The notes under the pieces: generated by a model
Told to the model about the DNA's origin: nothing
What the model saw: the letters and a program-made list of their open reading frames with translations, nothing else
Database searches by the model: none
Made by a program: the position numbers and the translations under genes
Assembly (NCBI GenBank): GCA_028564705.1
Contig: JAPXFQ010000831.1
Coordinates: 4,454,458 to 4,518,457 of the forward strand
Source: Apricaphanius iberus
Lineage: Eukaryota > Chordata > Actinopteri > Cyprinodontiformes > Aphaniidae
DNA: 64,000 nt
Direction of reading: 5' to 3'
Shown: one piece after another, positions 46,601-60,323 of the stretch
Position numbering within the stretch: position 1 is the stretch's first letter
How the letters are laid out: each line of letters begins with the position of its first letter

Positions 46601-47593
46601 GGCTGGTGGATGAATGAAAGCGCAGACAGGCTGGTGAGGTTAAACCGCTGTCTTACTGTTGACTCTTTTTCAGTGTTTCTTGGGAGTTGAGCTGAATTTC
46701 ATGCTCTTTCATGCCCTCTCCTCTGGATCCACATTTCATATGTGTGTCTACACCGTTCTGACTACGAGAGCAGCCGCTGACAAACACAATGAACAGTGGT
46801 CAAAAAGAAATAGAGTTTGGATTTCCTCCCTTACGCAAACATCGTCGCGGCGAGCATGAAGTGAAACAGTCAACCGACTGTCAGGTGAAACAGTGGAGCG
46901 AGAAGAGAGACAGCAGGAAGAAAGGAGAAAGAAGCAGAAGGAAATCGGAGTACAAAAACAGACTCCCAGTAACAAGTTTGTTTTTTCAAGGTGTCAGCTT
47001 CCACCGCCAAGTTTACAGTTATTTGTGAGGTCTATCCTGTTTGGTTTGGCAAGCGCCCGTGCTGTTGCAATAAATTTCACTGAATGCAATGAACCGTTAA
47101 TTAGGCTGGCAAATGGAGCTTGTAATTTGGAAGAAGCAAAACCAAGAACACTTTGAATTGTAGATACAGGAGCTGAGAAAATCTGCAACTGCTTTGACGA
47201 GACTCCTTCCTGAACTTTTCTGAGTTTTATTATTTGTGAGGGGGGGTATGGGATGTTGAGGCAGCTGTTCCTTTTTTCCCCAAAATCTCCCGATTTCTTT
47301 GGCAGCTTCCTCTTTTCAGTTTTTGTCTCAAACTTATTAAAACTGAAATGACCTTTTTGGAATCACTCAAATGGGAACAGAATCTAACGTGACAAAGCAA
47401 TAATTTAAGTAAAAGGAGCTGGACTTTACTTTTTAAACATAAAATAAGGAGCTGTGTGATTACCAGAGAAGCTGAAATAAAAGCCTGAAACAAGCGAGAT
47501 TTTATTGGAACATTAAATATACTTTGTAAACAATACAATTTAGAAAAAGTAAGAAGAAAGGCTTTATATCGAAGATATTTATCTGAAAACAAA
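46601..47593. other. No gene recognised
   Basis: Unique-looking sequence. Lysine/arginine-rich frames at 46789-47156 come from purine-rich DNA and have no motif. Confidence 0.45.
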
Positions 47594-48386
47594 TATACAT
47601 GTGCATCTCAATAAATTATCATATCAAAGAAAAATTTTATATTTTACTATTTCAGATCGGATTGTGAAACTCAGATTTTCTCTGTGTACTTTACATTCTT
47701 AATCACATATCTCTAATGTTTTGTTTGTTTTTTCCAGTTAATTTAGATGAGTATTGCTTAAGAAAATCATCCAAAAAACCTGTTATATCAGAGCAGTCCT
47801 AAAAGTCAAGGCCTTTAAAATCGAGTTTAAAGTCTGGCATACTGTCACTGACACCCTCCACAACGGTAGTATAAGCTGAAAAATGTCATTGCTAAAGAAG
47901 CTTGATTGCAGTGAATTTTTCATAAAAAGTTGAGCGAAGGGAGAAACTGTGGTGAAAAAAAAGACACATTGTTGTCTGGAGGAAGAAAGGAAAGATACAG
48001 AATTCAAGTTGCTTGAATCTAATGAGCAATTTCCTCAGTCAGAGATGATTTAGGGCATTGTGGTATCTGCTGGTGTTTGTGGTCTACTAGGTTTCTGTTT
48101 CACTCCAAAGTCAGTGGAAAAAATTGATGCAATCAATAGGCTGTTGTAAAGAGGAAGATGAGAGACACCAGAACCATAATTTGATTTAAAATTCTTCTTT
48201 AGGTGAAACAAAAATAGAGGGCTTTTATTAACTGTCACCATAAATTAGAATAGTAAAAATTAACAGAAATGAAAATGCTTAAAATATATATCTCTATATA
48301 TAATGAACCTTTATTAGTTTTGCTTTTTGTGTTGATTTAATGTAAGTTTTCGACGGTGTTCTCATTTATTAAGATGCACCTGTTAT
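47594..48386 (+). mobile_element. Tc1/mariner-like element, internally deleted
   Basis: The left end ACATGTGCATCTCAATAAAT (47597) and the complement of the right end ACAGGTGCATCTTAATAAAT form a terminal inverted repeat. Inside are GGTCATTGCTAAAG-like, GAGCGAAGGGAGAAACTGTG and AAGAGGAAGATGAGAGACAC blocks in family order. The middle of the transposase is missing, leaving under 0.8 kb. It is the same family as 32104-34587. Confidence 0.75.
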
Positions 48387-49164
48387 ATACAGGCTTTCGA
48401 ATCTGCTTCTCTGTGTGTGAAACATATTCACAAGACTTTAAAAAGGGTAGTACCATGGGGTACTGCTGGCTGGAGTCCAGTTAAAACATATAGAAACATG
48501 GTACATGCAGGGTGCCCTGGGAGTCCACAGCAGTATCACAGGATCAATTGCTGCTTTGGTTGCTGGAGGGGTCAAGCTGCATCAAGAGTCAGACGAGGGA
48601 GGCAGATCAATGCAGACTGCAGAGAGGTTCAAGATACCAAACAGAGTCTATACTTGGTGGGAAGTGAACTCCACCACCCAGGATTTTAATTTTAATTTGT
48701 AGGAGTCATGTCCACTGCAGATGATCATTGTGCAATACAACATGATTAGGACTGTTCTGAACGGCACCAGACAACCTATCAGAGTAAATAGCAACTTTTT
48801 CTTGGTGCTGAAACAAACTTTACCAAGCAGCTCATGAAAAGTGTGGTAGGAATCCAAGATCTTTGAAAGCTGCTGATTGAAAATGTGGTTTCAAACCACT
48901 GCATTGATTTCTTCAATTATTGGTTATTTCAGAGCAAAAAATCTTCATACACAAAGTTAAGTGAGGAGTGATTTAATTGTATTTTTTTATTTCAACGTGT
49001 TATCTTGTTATTTTACACAACATAAATAGACACATCATTCCAGTGTTTCCTCTGTGGGGAACCCTCTGCCTCAGGAGCGGCGGTCAGTTGTGGCTGATAT
49101 ATGTGGAGAATTTCTTTTTTTCTTTTCTGTAAAGCAGAAGGATGAGGGTGTGTTTGAAAATATA
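48387..49164. other. No gene recognised
   Basis: 48417-48710 is open in two plus-strand frames and less AT-rich than its flanks, but neither translation (for example GVHSSITGSIAALVAGGVKL) matches anything I know. It could be part of an unrecognised repeat. Confidence 0.35.
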
Positions 49165-49426
49165 CCAGGGTTAAGACGCTCTGCCTGCAGGGGCGGTGCA
49201 GAGACCTCTAGCACTCAACTTTCAATTAGTGATGTCACTAGTTGAACACTCAGTCGATTTCTAGGAGAGGGAGGAGCAGCTGCTCAGAGAGCAGAATTCA
49301 GGAGGATTACTCAGACATGCATGAATTAAGCCAAAAACCAATCTGGTGGGAGGTTTTTATGAAAAAATTGCACTACCATTGGTTGAAAACTCCAAAAACT
49401 TGATTTTGCATGATATAGCCCCTTTA
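49165..49426 (-). mobile_element. Dispersed element family beta, copy 2
   Basis: The plus strand ends CATGATATAGCCCCTTTAA. The complement matches 45907 onward: CAAAATCAAGTTTTTGGAGT, TTTTCAACCA, the TGGTTTTTGGCTTAATT block and CTGCTCTCTGAGCAGCTGC. Homology fades near 49165, where AGTGCTAGAGGTCTCTGCAC aligns with copy 1. Confidence 0.7.
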
Positions 49427-49604
49427 AACTATCCCAGGATATTCTGGCAGTGTACAATTCATCAATTAATTGTCTCCTTTTATCTGAGATTGGGTTGCTG
49501 AAGTGATAGGTCCAGAAGGAAAACCCAGACATCCTTCTCTCCACCGACTTACTTTTCAGCTCATTCTGAGGAATAACATGTTCCTTCCTATATAGTCTCT
49601 CTGT

Positions 49605-49892
49605 GCGGCGACTGCGGCTCAGGTGGTACAGTAGGAATTTGTCCCATAATCGGTGGGTTATCAGTCGTTGTGTCCTTGGGCAAGACACTTCACCCCGTTA
49701 CCTGCTGCTGGTGTTCAGAGCGGCCAAGTGGCGCCTATGTCTGCCAGCTTCGCCTCTGTCAGTGTGCCTCAGGGCAGCAGTGGCTACAGAGTAGTAGCGT
49801 GCCATCATCAGTGTATGAATGAGTCTGTGAGTGGGTGAATCTTTGTGGTCCTCTGACTGAAAAAGCGCTATACAAATGCAGGCCATTTACCA
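49605..49892 (+). mobile_element. tRNA-derived SINE
   Basis: The head CTGCGGCTCAGGTGGTACAG keeps the A box. The B box is decayed (GTGGGTTATCAG). The body has TGTCCTTGGGCAAGACACTT and the tail AAAAAGCGCTATACAAATGC to CCATTTACCATT. It shares head and tail with 14363-14625 but has a different middle (49700-49830), so it is a sister subfamily. Confidence 0.8.
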
Positions 49893-52800
49893 TTTAGATG
49901 ATATTTAGGAGACAAGTAGGATGAGGCATGGTAGTCGGCCCTTGGCTGGGTTAGGTACCAACTAAAACAGCAATAGCAGGTAACCTCCATGTGGGCCCAC
50001 TACCCAAGTGTAAAATTTCAGGTCCAGTGCTTTCTTCTGACTGGAGGTCGTGTTAGCACCCTGCCATAGTTGCAACTTGAATCTGAGTTAGTCTGATTTG
50101 GGAATGCGACTGCATCTAATAAAGATTTAAGATGGTTTGGAGGTGAATCAGAACTGTTTAGGACCTGGTAAAATTCAGTCAAGAGCCATTTCCAAACGGT
50201 CTCAGAAAGGTACATTTAGGCTCATAAAAATCAGCCTCTGTGACAGTTGGAATAATGGACAGAAGTGCCTATCTGCAATGTTTATTGTAGTCGTCTCTGT
50301 GAAATCTTTAGATGAAATCTTCATAACAGAAACCCAATAAGTCAATCTTTCGAACTTGTAAATATTTTAAGCGTCAAGTCAAACCCAAGCCTTAATCTTT
50401 TCCCAGTCAACAACCCTTGCAGTTCAAGCAAAAACACTTTGAGGCTCTTTTAGACGGTCAGGTCTCTGTTGTTTCAGAAGCACTAATGAGGGTTCTTTAC
50501 ATTAAACTAACATCAAGAACCGGCGGCGGGAGCAGCAGCGCTTCCTGCTGTGTCTTCATATCATCAGCTTCTGAAAAATATACGGAGAGGAAAGACGACC
50601 TCAATAAACCAACTCCATCATGCAGTCTGCGTCTGCTCAAAAGGATCTAACTTCATAAAGCCAAAAAAAATTAATCTATATATTATTAATATGTCATTTA
50701 TCACTATGTTTATTAACTATATGCACAATACAACATCCAGCTAAATACAGAGTGTGAAAGTAGCCGAATGAAAAATATGATTGTATTCATGGTCTCCAAT
50801 AGATAATTATTGTATCCTGTACCAGAAAGGCGAGAGAGTCAGATGTTTAGTAATCCTCCTGCCTCTGGTTTAGGTCTAATATTTGCTCTGACATAAGGTC
50901 AGGACTAAGAGTCAGGACATGAAACATCCTTTAGATGGGCTGGGGCAGTGACTTGAATAAGTCTCAACTTCTGTGAAACAGAGGGAGAGATTAAACATTG
51001 GCATGATGACATCTCATTCATTGTATTACTTTTATCTACTTGTCAGTGCTGCTTTTCTCTTCTCTAATACTCATAGCATAAATATGATTTACAATTCCCC
51101 CCCAAAAAATAGGTTTTAGATCCACATATTGAGCAAATGAGAACAAACATGGAAGTAAAATTCAAAAACACTCACAAACGCAAATCATCCACTACATAAT
51201 TTTAGCTGGAAAAACGGTACCACAATATTATATTGGATCTATCTGGTTAAATGATATTATTTGAGCTATGACACCTCAAAAATAAAACATGTTCTTGCAG
51301 CTATTATGTCTACATTTCTATAGGTGGATGTTACTGGGTGTCCTTGCCACCTGTTCTCAACGAGTATGGAAAAATTCAGAAATTATCTTCCTCTCTATGT
51401 TGATGTATTCTAATGTGTTAAGTTTGGAAATGTTGCTGTTTTTCCAACTTTATACTTTATGTTGGCATAAAATATATGTTTCTTTCCAAAGCGTATGTGC
51501 AGAAACTATTCGCTTCTTTATAATACTTTTTTTACCATAATCCATCTGTCTGCACATTTATCTAAAATTCATCTAACAGGAGGAATGCTTTTTCTTCTCA
51601 GTTACTGTAACAGTTACCATTAAAACAAAGGAAATTCCAGAATTTTTACAGGGTTATAAAAGAGAATGAAAAGAGCAACAAATCAGATGAAACTAACACA
51701 TCATCTAAGGTCATAATAAAAAAAGCAACAGTTATTTTTACTCAATGATCAAAAACAATCAAAAACATTCTGCCATGAATCAACCGATCTGTACTCTCCA
51801 TTGATCAGCTAAGATCAGAGATACAGAACATGAATAAGTTTCAGACCACTTATTAATGCAAGGTTAATAAATCTTTAAAACAGCATCCAAGCTGTAGTAA
51901 TTAAAACTGATTAAGAACTTAAAAGTTATTTAAAAAGACTCTCAGTTAAGCTTGGTTCTGAATTCCGATCCATTTCAATCTAAAAGGGCCAAAGAAACAA
52001 GGAGATGTAGATGATGCCGTAGTCTTCTAACAACAGCTCTTCAGGTCTACATTCAGCTTAGACTTGTCCAAAACAGAATGAAACACTGGATTCTTCACAA
52101 AACAAACTGACAGTAGGGTACCAGAGAAGAAAAACAACTCTAAAGACAGATCGTGCCCTTTACCAATCAGTCCATTTACCAATCCCTGTTGAGGCAAAAT
52201 ATTTAAATGGTATTAAAGTATGCATTCTTTATGTAGAGTAAAACTATTTCAGTGTTAGTGGAACTGTAGCTCTTGAATTTCTGTCGTGTTCAGGAATTTG
52301 TTACAAACTCTGCAGCTCTTTCATTTCTACATTATTACCCAGCTTCACCTTTTCTCAGGATATCCTTTTCATTTCTCATTCTTCCCACTCCCACCGTTTT
52401 AAATGGCCTTTTCTTCACTCCGTTTAATTGGAGAGTGTGAAGTTTGTCACCATCTCATTAATGTCTAAGTCTCTGCACGCTCCGGCGGTTCTGCTCCAGT
52501 GGGCACATCTGCCCATGTTCATCCAAGCAAGCACAGAGGTGTCAGACGCAGAAAGAGCCACACGCATTTACCCATATGCACGAGCAAGGTATTGTCACTT
52601 GGGCTATTAAAAGTAAAGCTGGACCGATTATGATCCCATTCAGAGAGAGAATAGCTCTCCAGACGTGAATGACGGCACATCATATGGTGCTGGGTAGAAA
52701 GCGAGTTTCAGTGGTGATGGAAGGGAAAGAGAAATGACACGAGAAGATGTGCAGGTGAAGAACGTTGTGAATAGAAAAACTGAAAAGAGCAAGTAATGAA

Positions 52801-53682
52801 TGACGGCGGTACCTATAAGACCGGATGCATTAATCAGACATGTGGAAATTAGGAGAAGATACCTGAAAGCCAGTGAACACACATGCACAGCATCGCCATT
52901 AAAATGACAATTATCGAAGTAAAGTGAAAGAGGCAGGCCAAATCTTTCATGCAGTCGATTTTAAAGTCAAATTTAAAGTTAATGTCCAAGGATAAATGGA
53001 AAGATTATAGTTGTATTGGAAATGGACTTTCTCATTTTCCATGCGTTTAGCTCCTTTTCATTCCTATGTTGAAGATTAACTCATACCTAGGAGATGGCAC
53101 ATATGGCACACTTTCGGCGCATCTTTGACATGTAGTTGTAAAAATATTTTCTAAATATTCATTTTGGGGTTACTGCTGACAAATTTGGTGTGGATGAAGA
53201 TAATGATTCAAGCTTTAGACCTAATTTGTGTTTTAGGTCCCCACTTCATTCTAAAGCCACCTTTAGAGCATGTATAAATTGGCGGATATGTTTTTCTTTC
53301 TTTTTCGGGTTATTAAAATTCATTCTGGTTAATAACAATAGCAATCAGACATATTATTACAGTTTTTGGAGAGGTTTAAAGTGTTTGCTTTCCAAAGACA
53401 CCTCAGCCATGTCTCTACTCAAAATGGTTTTAAGTAAAGTTTTCATTTTAATTTAGGTGTGCGTTTTTTAAAATAAAAACTGTAGGGTGGAAATTGCAGA
53501 GATTGGAAGTTTGCTCCTGGAATGTGTATTTGTTAAAACTGAAAATGGAAGATACAAACTGATACAAATATCTGTATGTTTCTGGCTCTAAGGGGCTCCA
53601 TTACCAGAGCTGGCCGCACTTTAACATTTTTATATTAGCTTTAAACCTCATACAAGATCTTTATCATTAGATTTGCAGGTAA
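49893..53682. other. No gene recognised
   Basis: A long unique-looking stretch. 52400-52680 (short open frame 52428-52610) and 52640-52890 are more balanced in composition and may include conserved non-coding DNA. No repeat ends or exons recognised. Confidence 0.45.
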
Positions 53683-53800
53683 CACTTTATAATACTGTTT
53701 TGTTTCGTGCTTAGTATGTTATTAACAGATAATTTACAATGTATTAGATAATGATGTACCATTCATTTATAAAAACTTTCATGTCAGTAAATATGGAAAC
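53683..53800. repeat. Possible GGTAACACTTTATAA-type repeat end
   Basis: GGTAACACTTTATAATACTG, then GTTATTAACAGATAATTTAC and ATTCATTTATAAAAAC look like one end of a widespread vertebrate DNA repeat. The partner end was not found. Confidence 0.35.
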
Positions 53801-56268
53801 AAGCCATTTGGTATTACCTGTCTTTATTTTAATTCTAAAAAGACTAATCTTTAATTTTTTCTTAATAAACATTTATAAATTGTCAAATCAACATGTCTCA
53901 ATCTTATTATTCAGCAGATTAAGCTCAAATGGTTATTTAGACTTCATCAAAATTTAAAAAACCTTGCACAGAAAGATCTCCAATAAATCAGATTTCTTAT
54001 CTGATCTTTATCTTCTATGTCTTTCATACCTAGTCCAGATTAGCAGAGTAACAGAATTTTTGAATCCTCGTTTCTGATAGGAAACATCAGTCTCTCGCTT
54101 TCTGGACCTCATGCTTTCAGCCAGCAGGCCAGATAAATGTCCGCTTCCTTATCTTTCTGTTGAAGCAGCCTCCACCCAGGGTTCCTCTAAAGAGGGAGAG
54201 TGAGGGGACAACCAGTGACTGTCCAACATACTTGGATCTCTGGAGTGATGTGTCCTTGGATCCGAGCCAGAAGTACAAAACAAACAGAAATGAAGGGGCT
54301 TATTTACAGGGTTTATCTATGGGAGATTCCAGAATGGATGATAAGTGGAACATAATCTCTTAGGAGACAGTCCTGAGTCTTTTGTCAGTGTCATTCTCTT
54401 AGCTGATAGACGTGGCACCTGATGTGGTCTTCTTTTTTTTTGCCTATTCCCTTCAGTGTGATATGCATTAAAAAATGGTATTATGCATTTATATTTGAAC
54501 TGGGGGTTTTTATACTTTTTTTTACTGATAAGTTCTTAATTGAACATTTTAACATTTTTTTGTACATTCATTTTGTCTTTTACAAATGTATACAGTCGCA
54601 CAAAAAATGAGTGGGCTGAAGCAATTGGCTTTTTAATTTAATTTAATTTAATGTACATTTGCATAACAAAATTAATTAGAAGGTCCAGATTACATCAACT
54701 TTAGATATAAACAAGTCCTTTCAGGGCTGGACACATGAATTCTACTGTCTATACGAGTTTGTCTTTTTCATTGCAACTCTAGCCCTTTTGTTATCCAAAG
54801 TTTTAAATCAAACTTTTGCATTTGTTCAATGCGAGTGTTTATTGTGTTTATTAAAGTTTCCTTTAAAAATGGACAAGAAGGCATCATAGGAGTTGTATAC
54901 CCTGCATCCCAGGATTGCATACTGAGTTCATTTTTTAATATTTTTATAGCAGCTAAAGATTTATGTCTTTATGTTCTTCAAGCCTTTTACATCTACCAAA
55001 CTGCAGCTCGCTGGATGTTTCCTCTTTTTTCCAGACTTTTCTCTGCAGAACTGATAAATGTTAGTCACAGCACATCAGGTTCTCAAACATTCACAAAGGG
55101 CCATATCACTTTGAGTTATTTAATTCTTATTTTTCTTAATCTGATGATCAGTTGGAACTTCAGCAAATTGCCATAGTCATGTCTCAAGAATAGCAAAAAT
55201 TACTGAGACCCGCTGTAAGAACACTTGTAACTGCCCAATTTATTACTTGATATGCCAGTTTTACCTTAATATACATTAAAATACATAGTGCAAACTCTCT
55301 TTGTACTGCAAAAGAAGCTGGTATGTAGAATCTTCCCTTTTTTTCCGCTCTTGGAGGTACAGCCAATTAGCTCAAAGGATAATAGATGGTGCTTCTGAAT
55401 TGACTGATTTTTAAACAGCAGCCAATAGTGTGTCAAGCATTGGCTATATTTAATGGATGAAGCCTTGGTGACGTCACCTGTGGGTTTTCTGAAGAGCTGA
55501 ACAGAAGGCTGAACTGAAGCCAACTGGACAGTTCCAACCACCGCCATCTTGGCTGTGTCACGAGCAGAGAAAATTACACTCGGAAAGTACAAAAAATGGA
55601 CAAAGAGGTGGAGCTTAGATTGGGGCTGTGATGGTGTGGGCGGATGATGACACTCAGAGCCGCTGTAGATTTGAGCTAACTAAGGTAACCAAGACATAAC
55701 TGAAGCAGCGAAGATTTGCAGGGGCTTTTAACAAGAAAACCATGGATTAGCAATTCTGCTACCCCTGTGCCGTCTGGCCAAATTCAGTATTTTTAAAAAT
55801 AAAATCAAGAAGTCATGTTGGTTCATAACTCACTAAAACTATGTGAATTTTTGTTAAAGCAAGCTTTTTAATAATTAATATTTAAATAAGAAATGGGATC
55901 ATTTCAACCTATTTTTTGATGGGTTTAGATGGCAACATTTTGATGTACCTATTTTAAATACACAATCGAAATATAATTTTACTTTTCAAAAAATTGAGAA
56001 GAGAGGTCAAGATGAAAAAAAGGTTTTGGAACTAGGCTATAAACAAGTTTATTTCTGCATAAAAGTTGGTATTTTTAACATTACAGTGTAACATTGGAGT
56101 GCTCCTTTCTAGAGTCTGTAAACAGAGTCTCCTCATCCCCCCGTCCCTCACCCTCTCCTTACATTTACTGACACACAATCACGTGATACAGACGCACGCA
56201 CCACCTGTTTCTCACCGCAACTATTTTTGAATACCATTTTTGTACTTTTACAAAAAAGTGTGAAATAA
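53801..56268. other. No gene recognised
   Basis: Mostly unique-looking. 54160-54363 has a 67-codon frame (CPTYLDLWSDVSLDPSQKY) after an acceptor-like site, unrecognised. 55370-55720 with GGTGACGTCACC and CCGCCATCTTGGC resembles dispersed-repeat sequence, with no second copy here. Confidence 0.4.
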
Positions 56269-56658
56269 CCTGGCCTCCAAAGTTACCCGACCTGAACCCA
56301 ATGGAGATGATTTGGGGTGAGCTGAACCGCAGAGTGAAGGCAGAAGGTCCAACAAGTACCAAGCATCTCTGGGAACTCCTTCAAGACTATTGGAAAACCA
56401 TTTCTAGGTGACGACCTCTGGAATCTCAAGATAATGCAAAGCAGTAATCAGAGCAAAGGGTGGCTACTTTGAGGAATCTAAAATATAACACATGTATTTA
56501 GTTATTTCAGCCTTTTTGTTAAAGTACATACAGTAATTCCATACATCATGTGTTCATTCATAGTTTTGATGCCCTTAATTGAGAATCTACAATGTAGTCA
56601 TGAAAATAAAGAAAATGCATTGAATGAGAAGGTGTGTCCAAACTTTTGGTCTGTACTG
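56269..56658 (+). mobile_element. Tc1-like element, 3' end
   Basis: The last part of the transposase (56271-56411) is followed by a UTR and the right terminal repeat GTGTCCAAACTTTTGGTCTG ending TACTG at 56658. The left end is not present upstream; the element is 5'-truncated at about 56269. Confidence 0.8.
56271..56411 (+). pseudogene. Tc1-like transposase C-terminus
   Basis: 47 codons ending in TGA: WPPKLPDLNPMEMIWGELNR, then RVKAEGPTSTKHLWELLQDY. The SPDLNPxExxW motif with the third catalytic acidic residue (the Glu of MEMIW) is retained; the other two catalytic positions are absent because of truncation. Confidence 0.8.
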
Positions 56659-59600
56659 AATAATCTAAAAAAAAAGCTTGCTTTTCAACCAATATTAGTG
56701 ATTTGCGAAAAATAAAATAAAATTACAAATAAAAACACTGAAACTTTTGTTTCAACTTTTCGCAAAAGCTGTCACAAATCAGACAAAAAGGTGGCACAAA
56801 ATCTTGGAGGGACTGTTTAATTTGCTAAATTATGTTATTATTGTGGACTGTTATTTTGTCAAAATAAATAAATACTGTTAGATTCAAGTATTACATTTTC
56901 CTTTTTTTACCGCCCTCGGCCCTTTCGAATGTCTCCCTAATTTTGAGGTCACAAGGTTGGCAAGTATACCCTTTGGTGTCATTTAGCACTCCGTATAGGT
57001 ATTTCATATTCCCAAACTGCATGTTTTTTAAACATAATTTAGGTAGGTAGGTTTTCCACAAATATTTTGGAGTTTGGAAAAATCTGAACTGCAATAGGCA
57101 GGGGCCCATTATATAGTCTAAACAATGTTGGAAGCAAGGCAAAACTTCATAATACATTAATTATACTTTAATTAAGAAGCCATTTTTAGAACTGCACCAA
57201 AAAAAGTGAAAATACATTTTAAAAAATGATAAGAAACAGAATTGTGTATAAAGTACAAGTTCTACCAGAAAGTAAGCTACCGAAGGAATCCAGCCGTTTT
57301 CAAATTGAACAGATGCCAAATGCTAATTTTCTGAACTTATAGCACTGTGAAACCTTCCACAGGGCAACTTTTAAAAACTGACACCAAAACAAAACAGGGA
57401 TAACTTCCAGCTATCACAGAGCTCTGTTATTTGGGAACATTAAAAATTCTTGCAGATACAGTACAAAATAAATTATAGACTGAAGCAGAATGGCCTGCAC
57501 TGAACTAAATGACTCACCTGAAGCAATTTCAAGTTGAATAGAAACATCACGGACACTAGAGAAAAAACAGCTGATGTCCACATGGCTACCAGGAGGATCC
57601 AATCAGACCAAACTCTTGATTTTGGATAAAATACAAGTTGGCAGAATCCCCAATGATGAACAACATTTCTAAACATTAACACTGACTGTTTGGTTAGTGG
57701 TTATATTGTCTTCTCCTCTGGCTATGTCTGCTTGTACTATTTTATTTATTCTACCAAAAAAGAAAAAAATATATATAATCAAATCTCCAGTTAATTTTAT
57801 ACTGTCAACTTTTTAAAGTCATAGAACATAAAATTAGAATAATTTCTGGAATGCAAAGGAAGGAGTTCGGGGGAAAAAAGAAGTCATGTGCCTTTTTATT
57901 TCTTTTTCTTGATTAAACTGTACAGAAGATATACCTACCGAACATTGACAATAAAAACCCGAATATATACAACACCATGAATTACACCCCTTGAACATGG
58001 TGAGAGGCAAACTTTAACCATTAAAGAAGAGCAAGAGACTATGTTTTATTGATAAGCTCTGTTCTCCTCCATAACCATAGAGCTAAAACTGTAAAATAAG
58101 CTTCCCTCGTCTCAACGGCGGTTACTCAGCCCACAGCAATGCCAACCTGTATTGACGACTAAACAACAAGTGGCCCAGTGAAATGCATTTGTGCTCATTA
58201 ATGTCAACATATTTCACTGTGCCTCATACTTGTTTCACACTCTGCAGAGCCTAGGATTCACATATTAAAACCGCCCTTCAAGACTTTGGGACAGCTTCTC
58301 TAATAAAGGATTCAAATAAAGCATTCCTGGTGGAAATCACAAGCATACGGAGTGGGGGCGGTGTGGTTGTCGAAAGGCAGCGCACATCTATGAATATGGC
58401 AGCTGTTTTATTTTTTGTCCTCGGTGGAAAGGTTTATTTAAGTGGTTTATTGGGTTCCTGCACCATTGCAGCGGGAGGGGTGGAGAAGATGAGAAACAGG
58501 GCATTTATGAGATTAATACAAAGAAAACTTGCTCTTTGAATGGTTGCCCCCACAGAGGACTTCTGCAGTCAGCAAGATGCAGACAATAGGAAGAAGAGGG
58601 TGGGGTGCTGGGTGCACAATCAGTTCAGGAATCAGACAGAAAAATGCTAAAATGCTGTCAAGTAAATCCAAATAGGACATATTAAGTGGTTTCTGGAAAA
58701 ATGAGGAGTAGGAGCAAGTAAGGGACAGAAAGTCTCGTGTCTCCATTATCTTAAGTGCACAGTGACACTGGAGGCAGAGCATCTGACATCTATGTCACAT
58801 GTATGACTCCATGCATGAGGCTGGCTCTTGATGATTTACTTTATGGTACAAGTGTAAGGTCATCTGGGTTTAGTCTTTCAAGGTTAGAGGTGTGCAACAA
58901 AGCAAAAGACAGAAGTCACAGACCAACCACTGTCCTTAACACACTGATCTTATCGTCTGTCACCATCAGTTCATTTCATCAATAAAATAAAGTGATTATG
59001 TTCATCACTCAGTTAGTGTAATTAAAAAAATGTTTACAGAAATACTCCAGACAGAATCCGATCTCCAGTTTGGACCTGCCATTAAGGATTTTAACCCATT
59101 CAATTTTGGACTAAACTATAGTTACTATTTTAAGCTGCCTTTTTGTTGGAAAAATCTCTTTTCATCAACAGGGATTCCTCTGACTTACGTTTTATCTTGA
59201 ATTAGGAGTCTGGTCTGATTGGATGCTACTGGTAGCCATGGTAACGTCAGATGGTGAAAATGAACATATATACTGTTAAGCCACCAAAATGTTTCAAAAA
59301 AACATTTTTGTATGGTACAAAATATGCTAAGGGTGACTTTAAAGATACGCATTCACATCCTACACCTGTTCAGGTAGAAAGCAGCTGGATTCTTTGGTAG
59401 ATGTGAGGAACATTTGACACAATGATAAAGAATCAGGTGGGAAATGGCACTTCATCACTCAGAGGGAGACAAACTTAATCTGCTACTTCAGAGAACAGGG
59501 TTGGGGGGGTATAGTATACCCAGAGAGAGTTTCAGCCTCTCTCTAGTTAGCCATGCACAACAGCTGGATGCTGTGATTAATTTGTCCAGAGACAAAGATT

Positions 59601-59878
59601 TATTATGTTCAGTTATGAACATCCTGCTCGAGCTGATCTGTGGATATAGGAAGACAACATGCTTTTCCACTGTGATCTACCTGATAATCCTTAAATTATA
59701 ATGTTTTAAAACTCTTTTTTGATGTCATTAACTTCATTATCTCCATGGGAACACAAGAGCTGCAGTTTTAGAGACGCTCCAATCCAATTCACCCCCATGT
59801 AAACTCTCAGATCCTTATATTGCCTTCTTCAAATGCATCAACTTTGAGGAAAAAATGTCCACTAGCTAGCTAATACAG
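56659..59878. other. No gene recognised
   Basis: Mostly AT-rich unique sequence. 58080-58540 is more complex, with a motif-free ORF at 58330-58539 and single-copy texture suggestive of conserved non-coding DNA. Confidence 0.4.
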
Positions 59879-59879
59879 A

Positions 59880-60323
59880 GGCCTCGGTCAGACCACAGGC
59901 TTTGTCAGCGTCAGCAGCATCTAGATTACATGATTACATGTTACGGTGGAGGCTGTTGGAGGAGCGTTGCGGTCTCTGCGGCGCTTTGTGAGCTTTGGCT
60001 CCGTCAACTTTTCAGGCTTTTCCTGCGATTCTAGCTTCAGAGCTCAGCTAGCAATGCAGAAGTACAGCTAGTTGAACTTTTGATGGTCCTAACGCTCTTG
60101 ACGCAGCACGGCAACAAATCAGAGCCACTGAAGTGACATTCCCCTACGTCGACGCTGCCTATCCAACCACGATCCACTAGTGTTTAAAACATCCAGCAGA
60201 GAAAGGCCGGTCTACGAGCTTTGCAAGCTTCAGCTTAAAACTGTATCTTCTGTGTATATGCGTCGAACTAGTCGCTGTATGAGCGTTGCTTGACGCGGAC
60301 AAAGCCTGCGGTCTGAACGCACC
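59880..60323. mobile_element. MITE-like element, about 444 bp
   Basis: The left GTCAGACCACAGGCTTTGTC and the complement of the right, TTCAGACCGCAGGCTTTGTC, are near-identical inverse ends. The outermost right end reads GGTGCG on the complement, a common teleost MITE start. It is CpG-richer inside and has no ORF of note. The target duplication is unclear. Confidence 0.6.

Noticed and set aside
48417..48710. Overlapping open frames resembling a processed gene fragment
   Set aside because: Neither frame gives a recognisable protein, and there is no poly(A) tail or target duplication.
54160..54363. 67-codon frame after an acceptor-like AG
   Set aside because: Unrecognised product and weak donor context; kept only as a note in the region entry.
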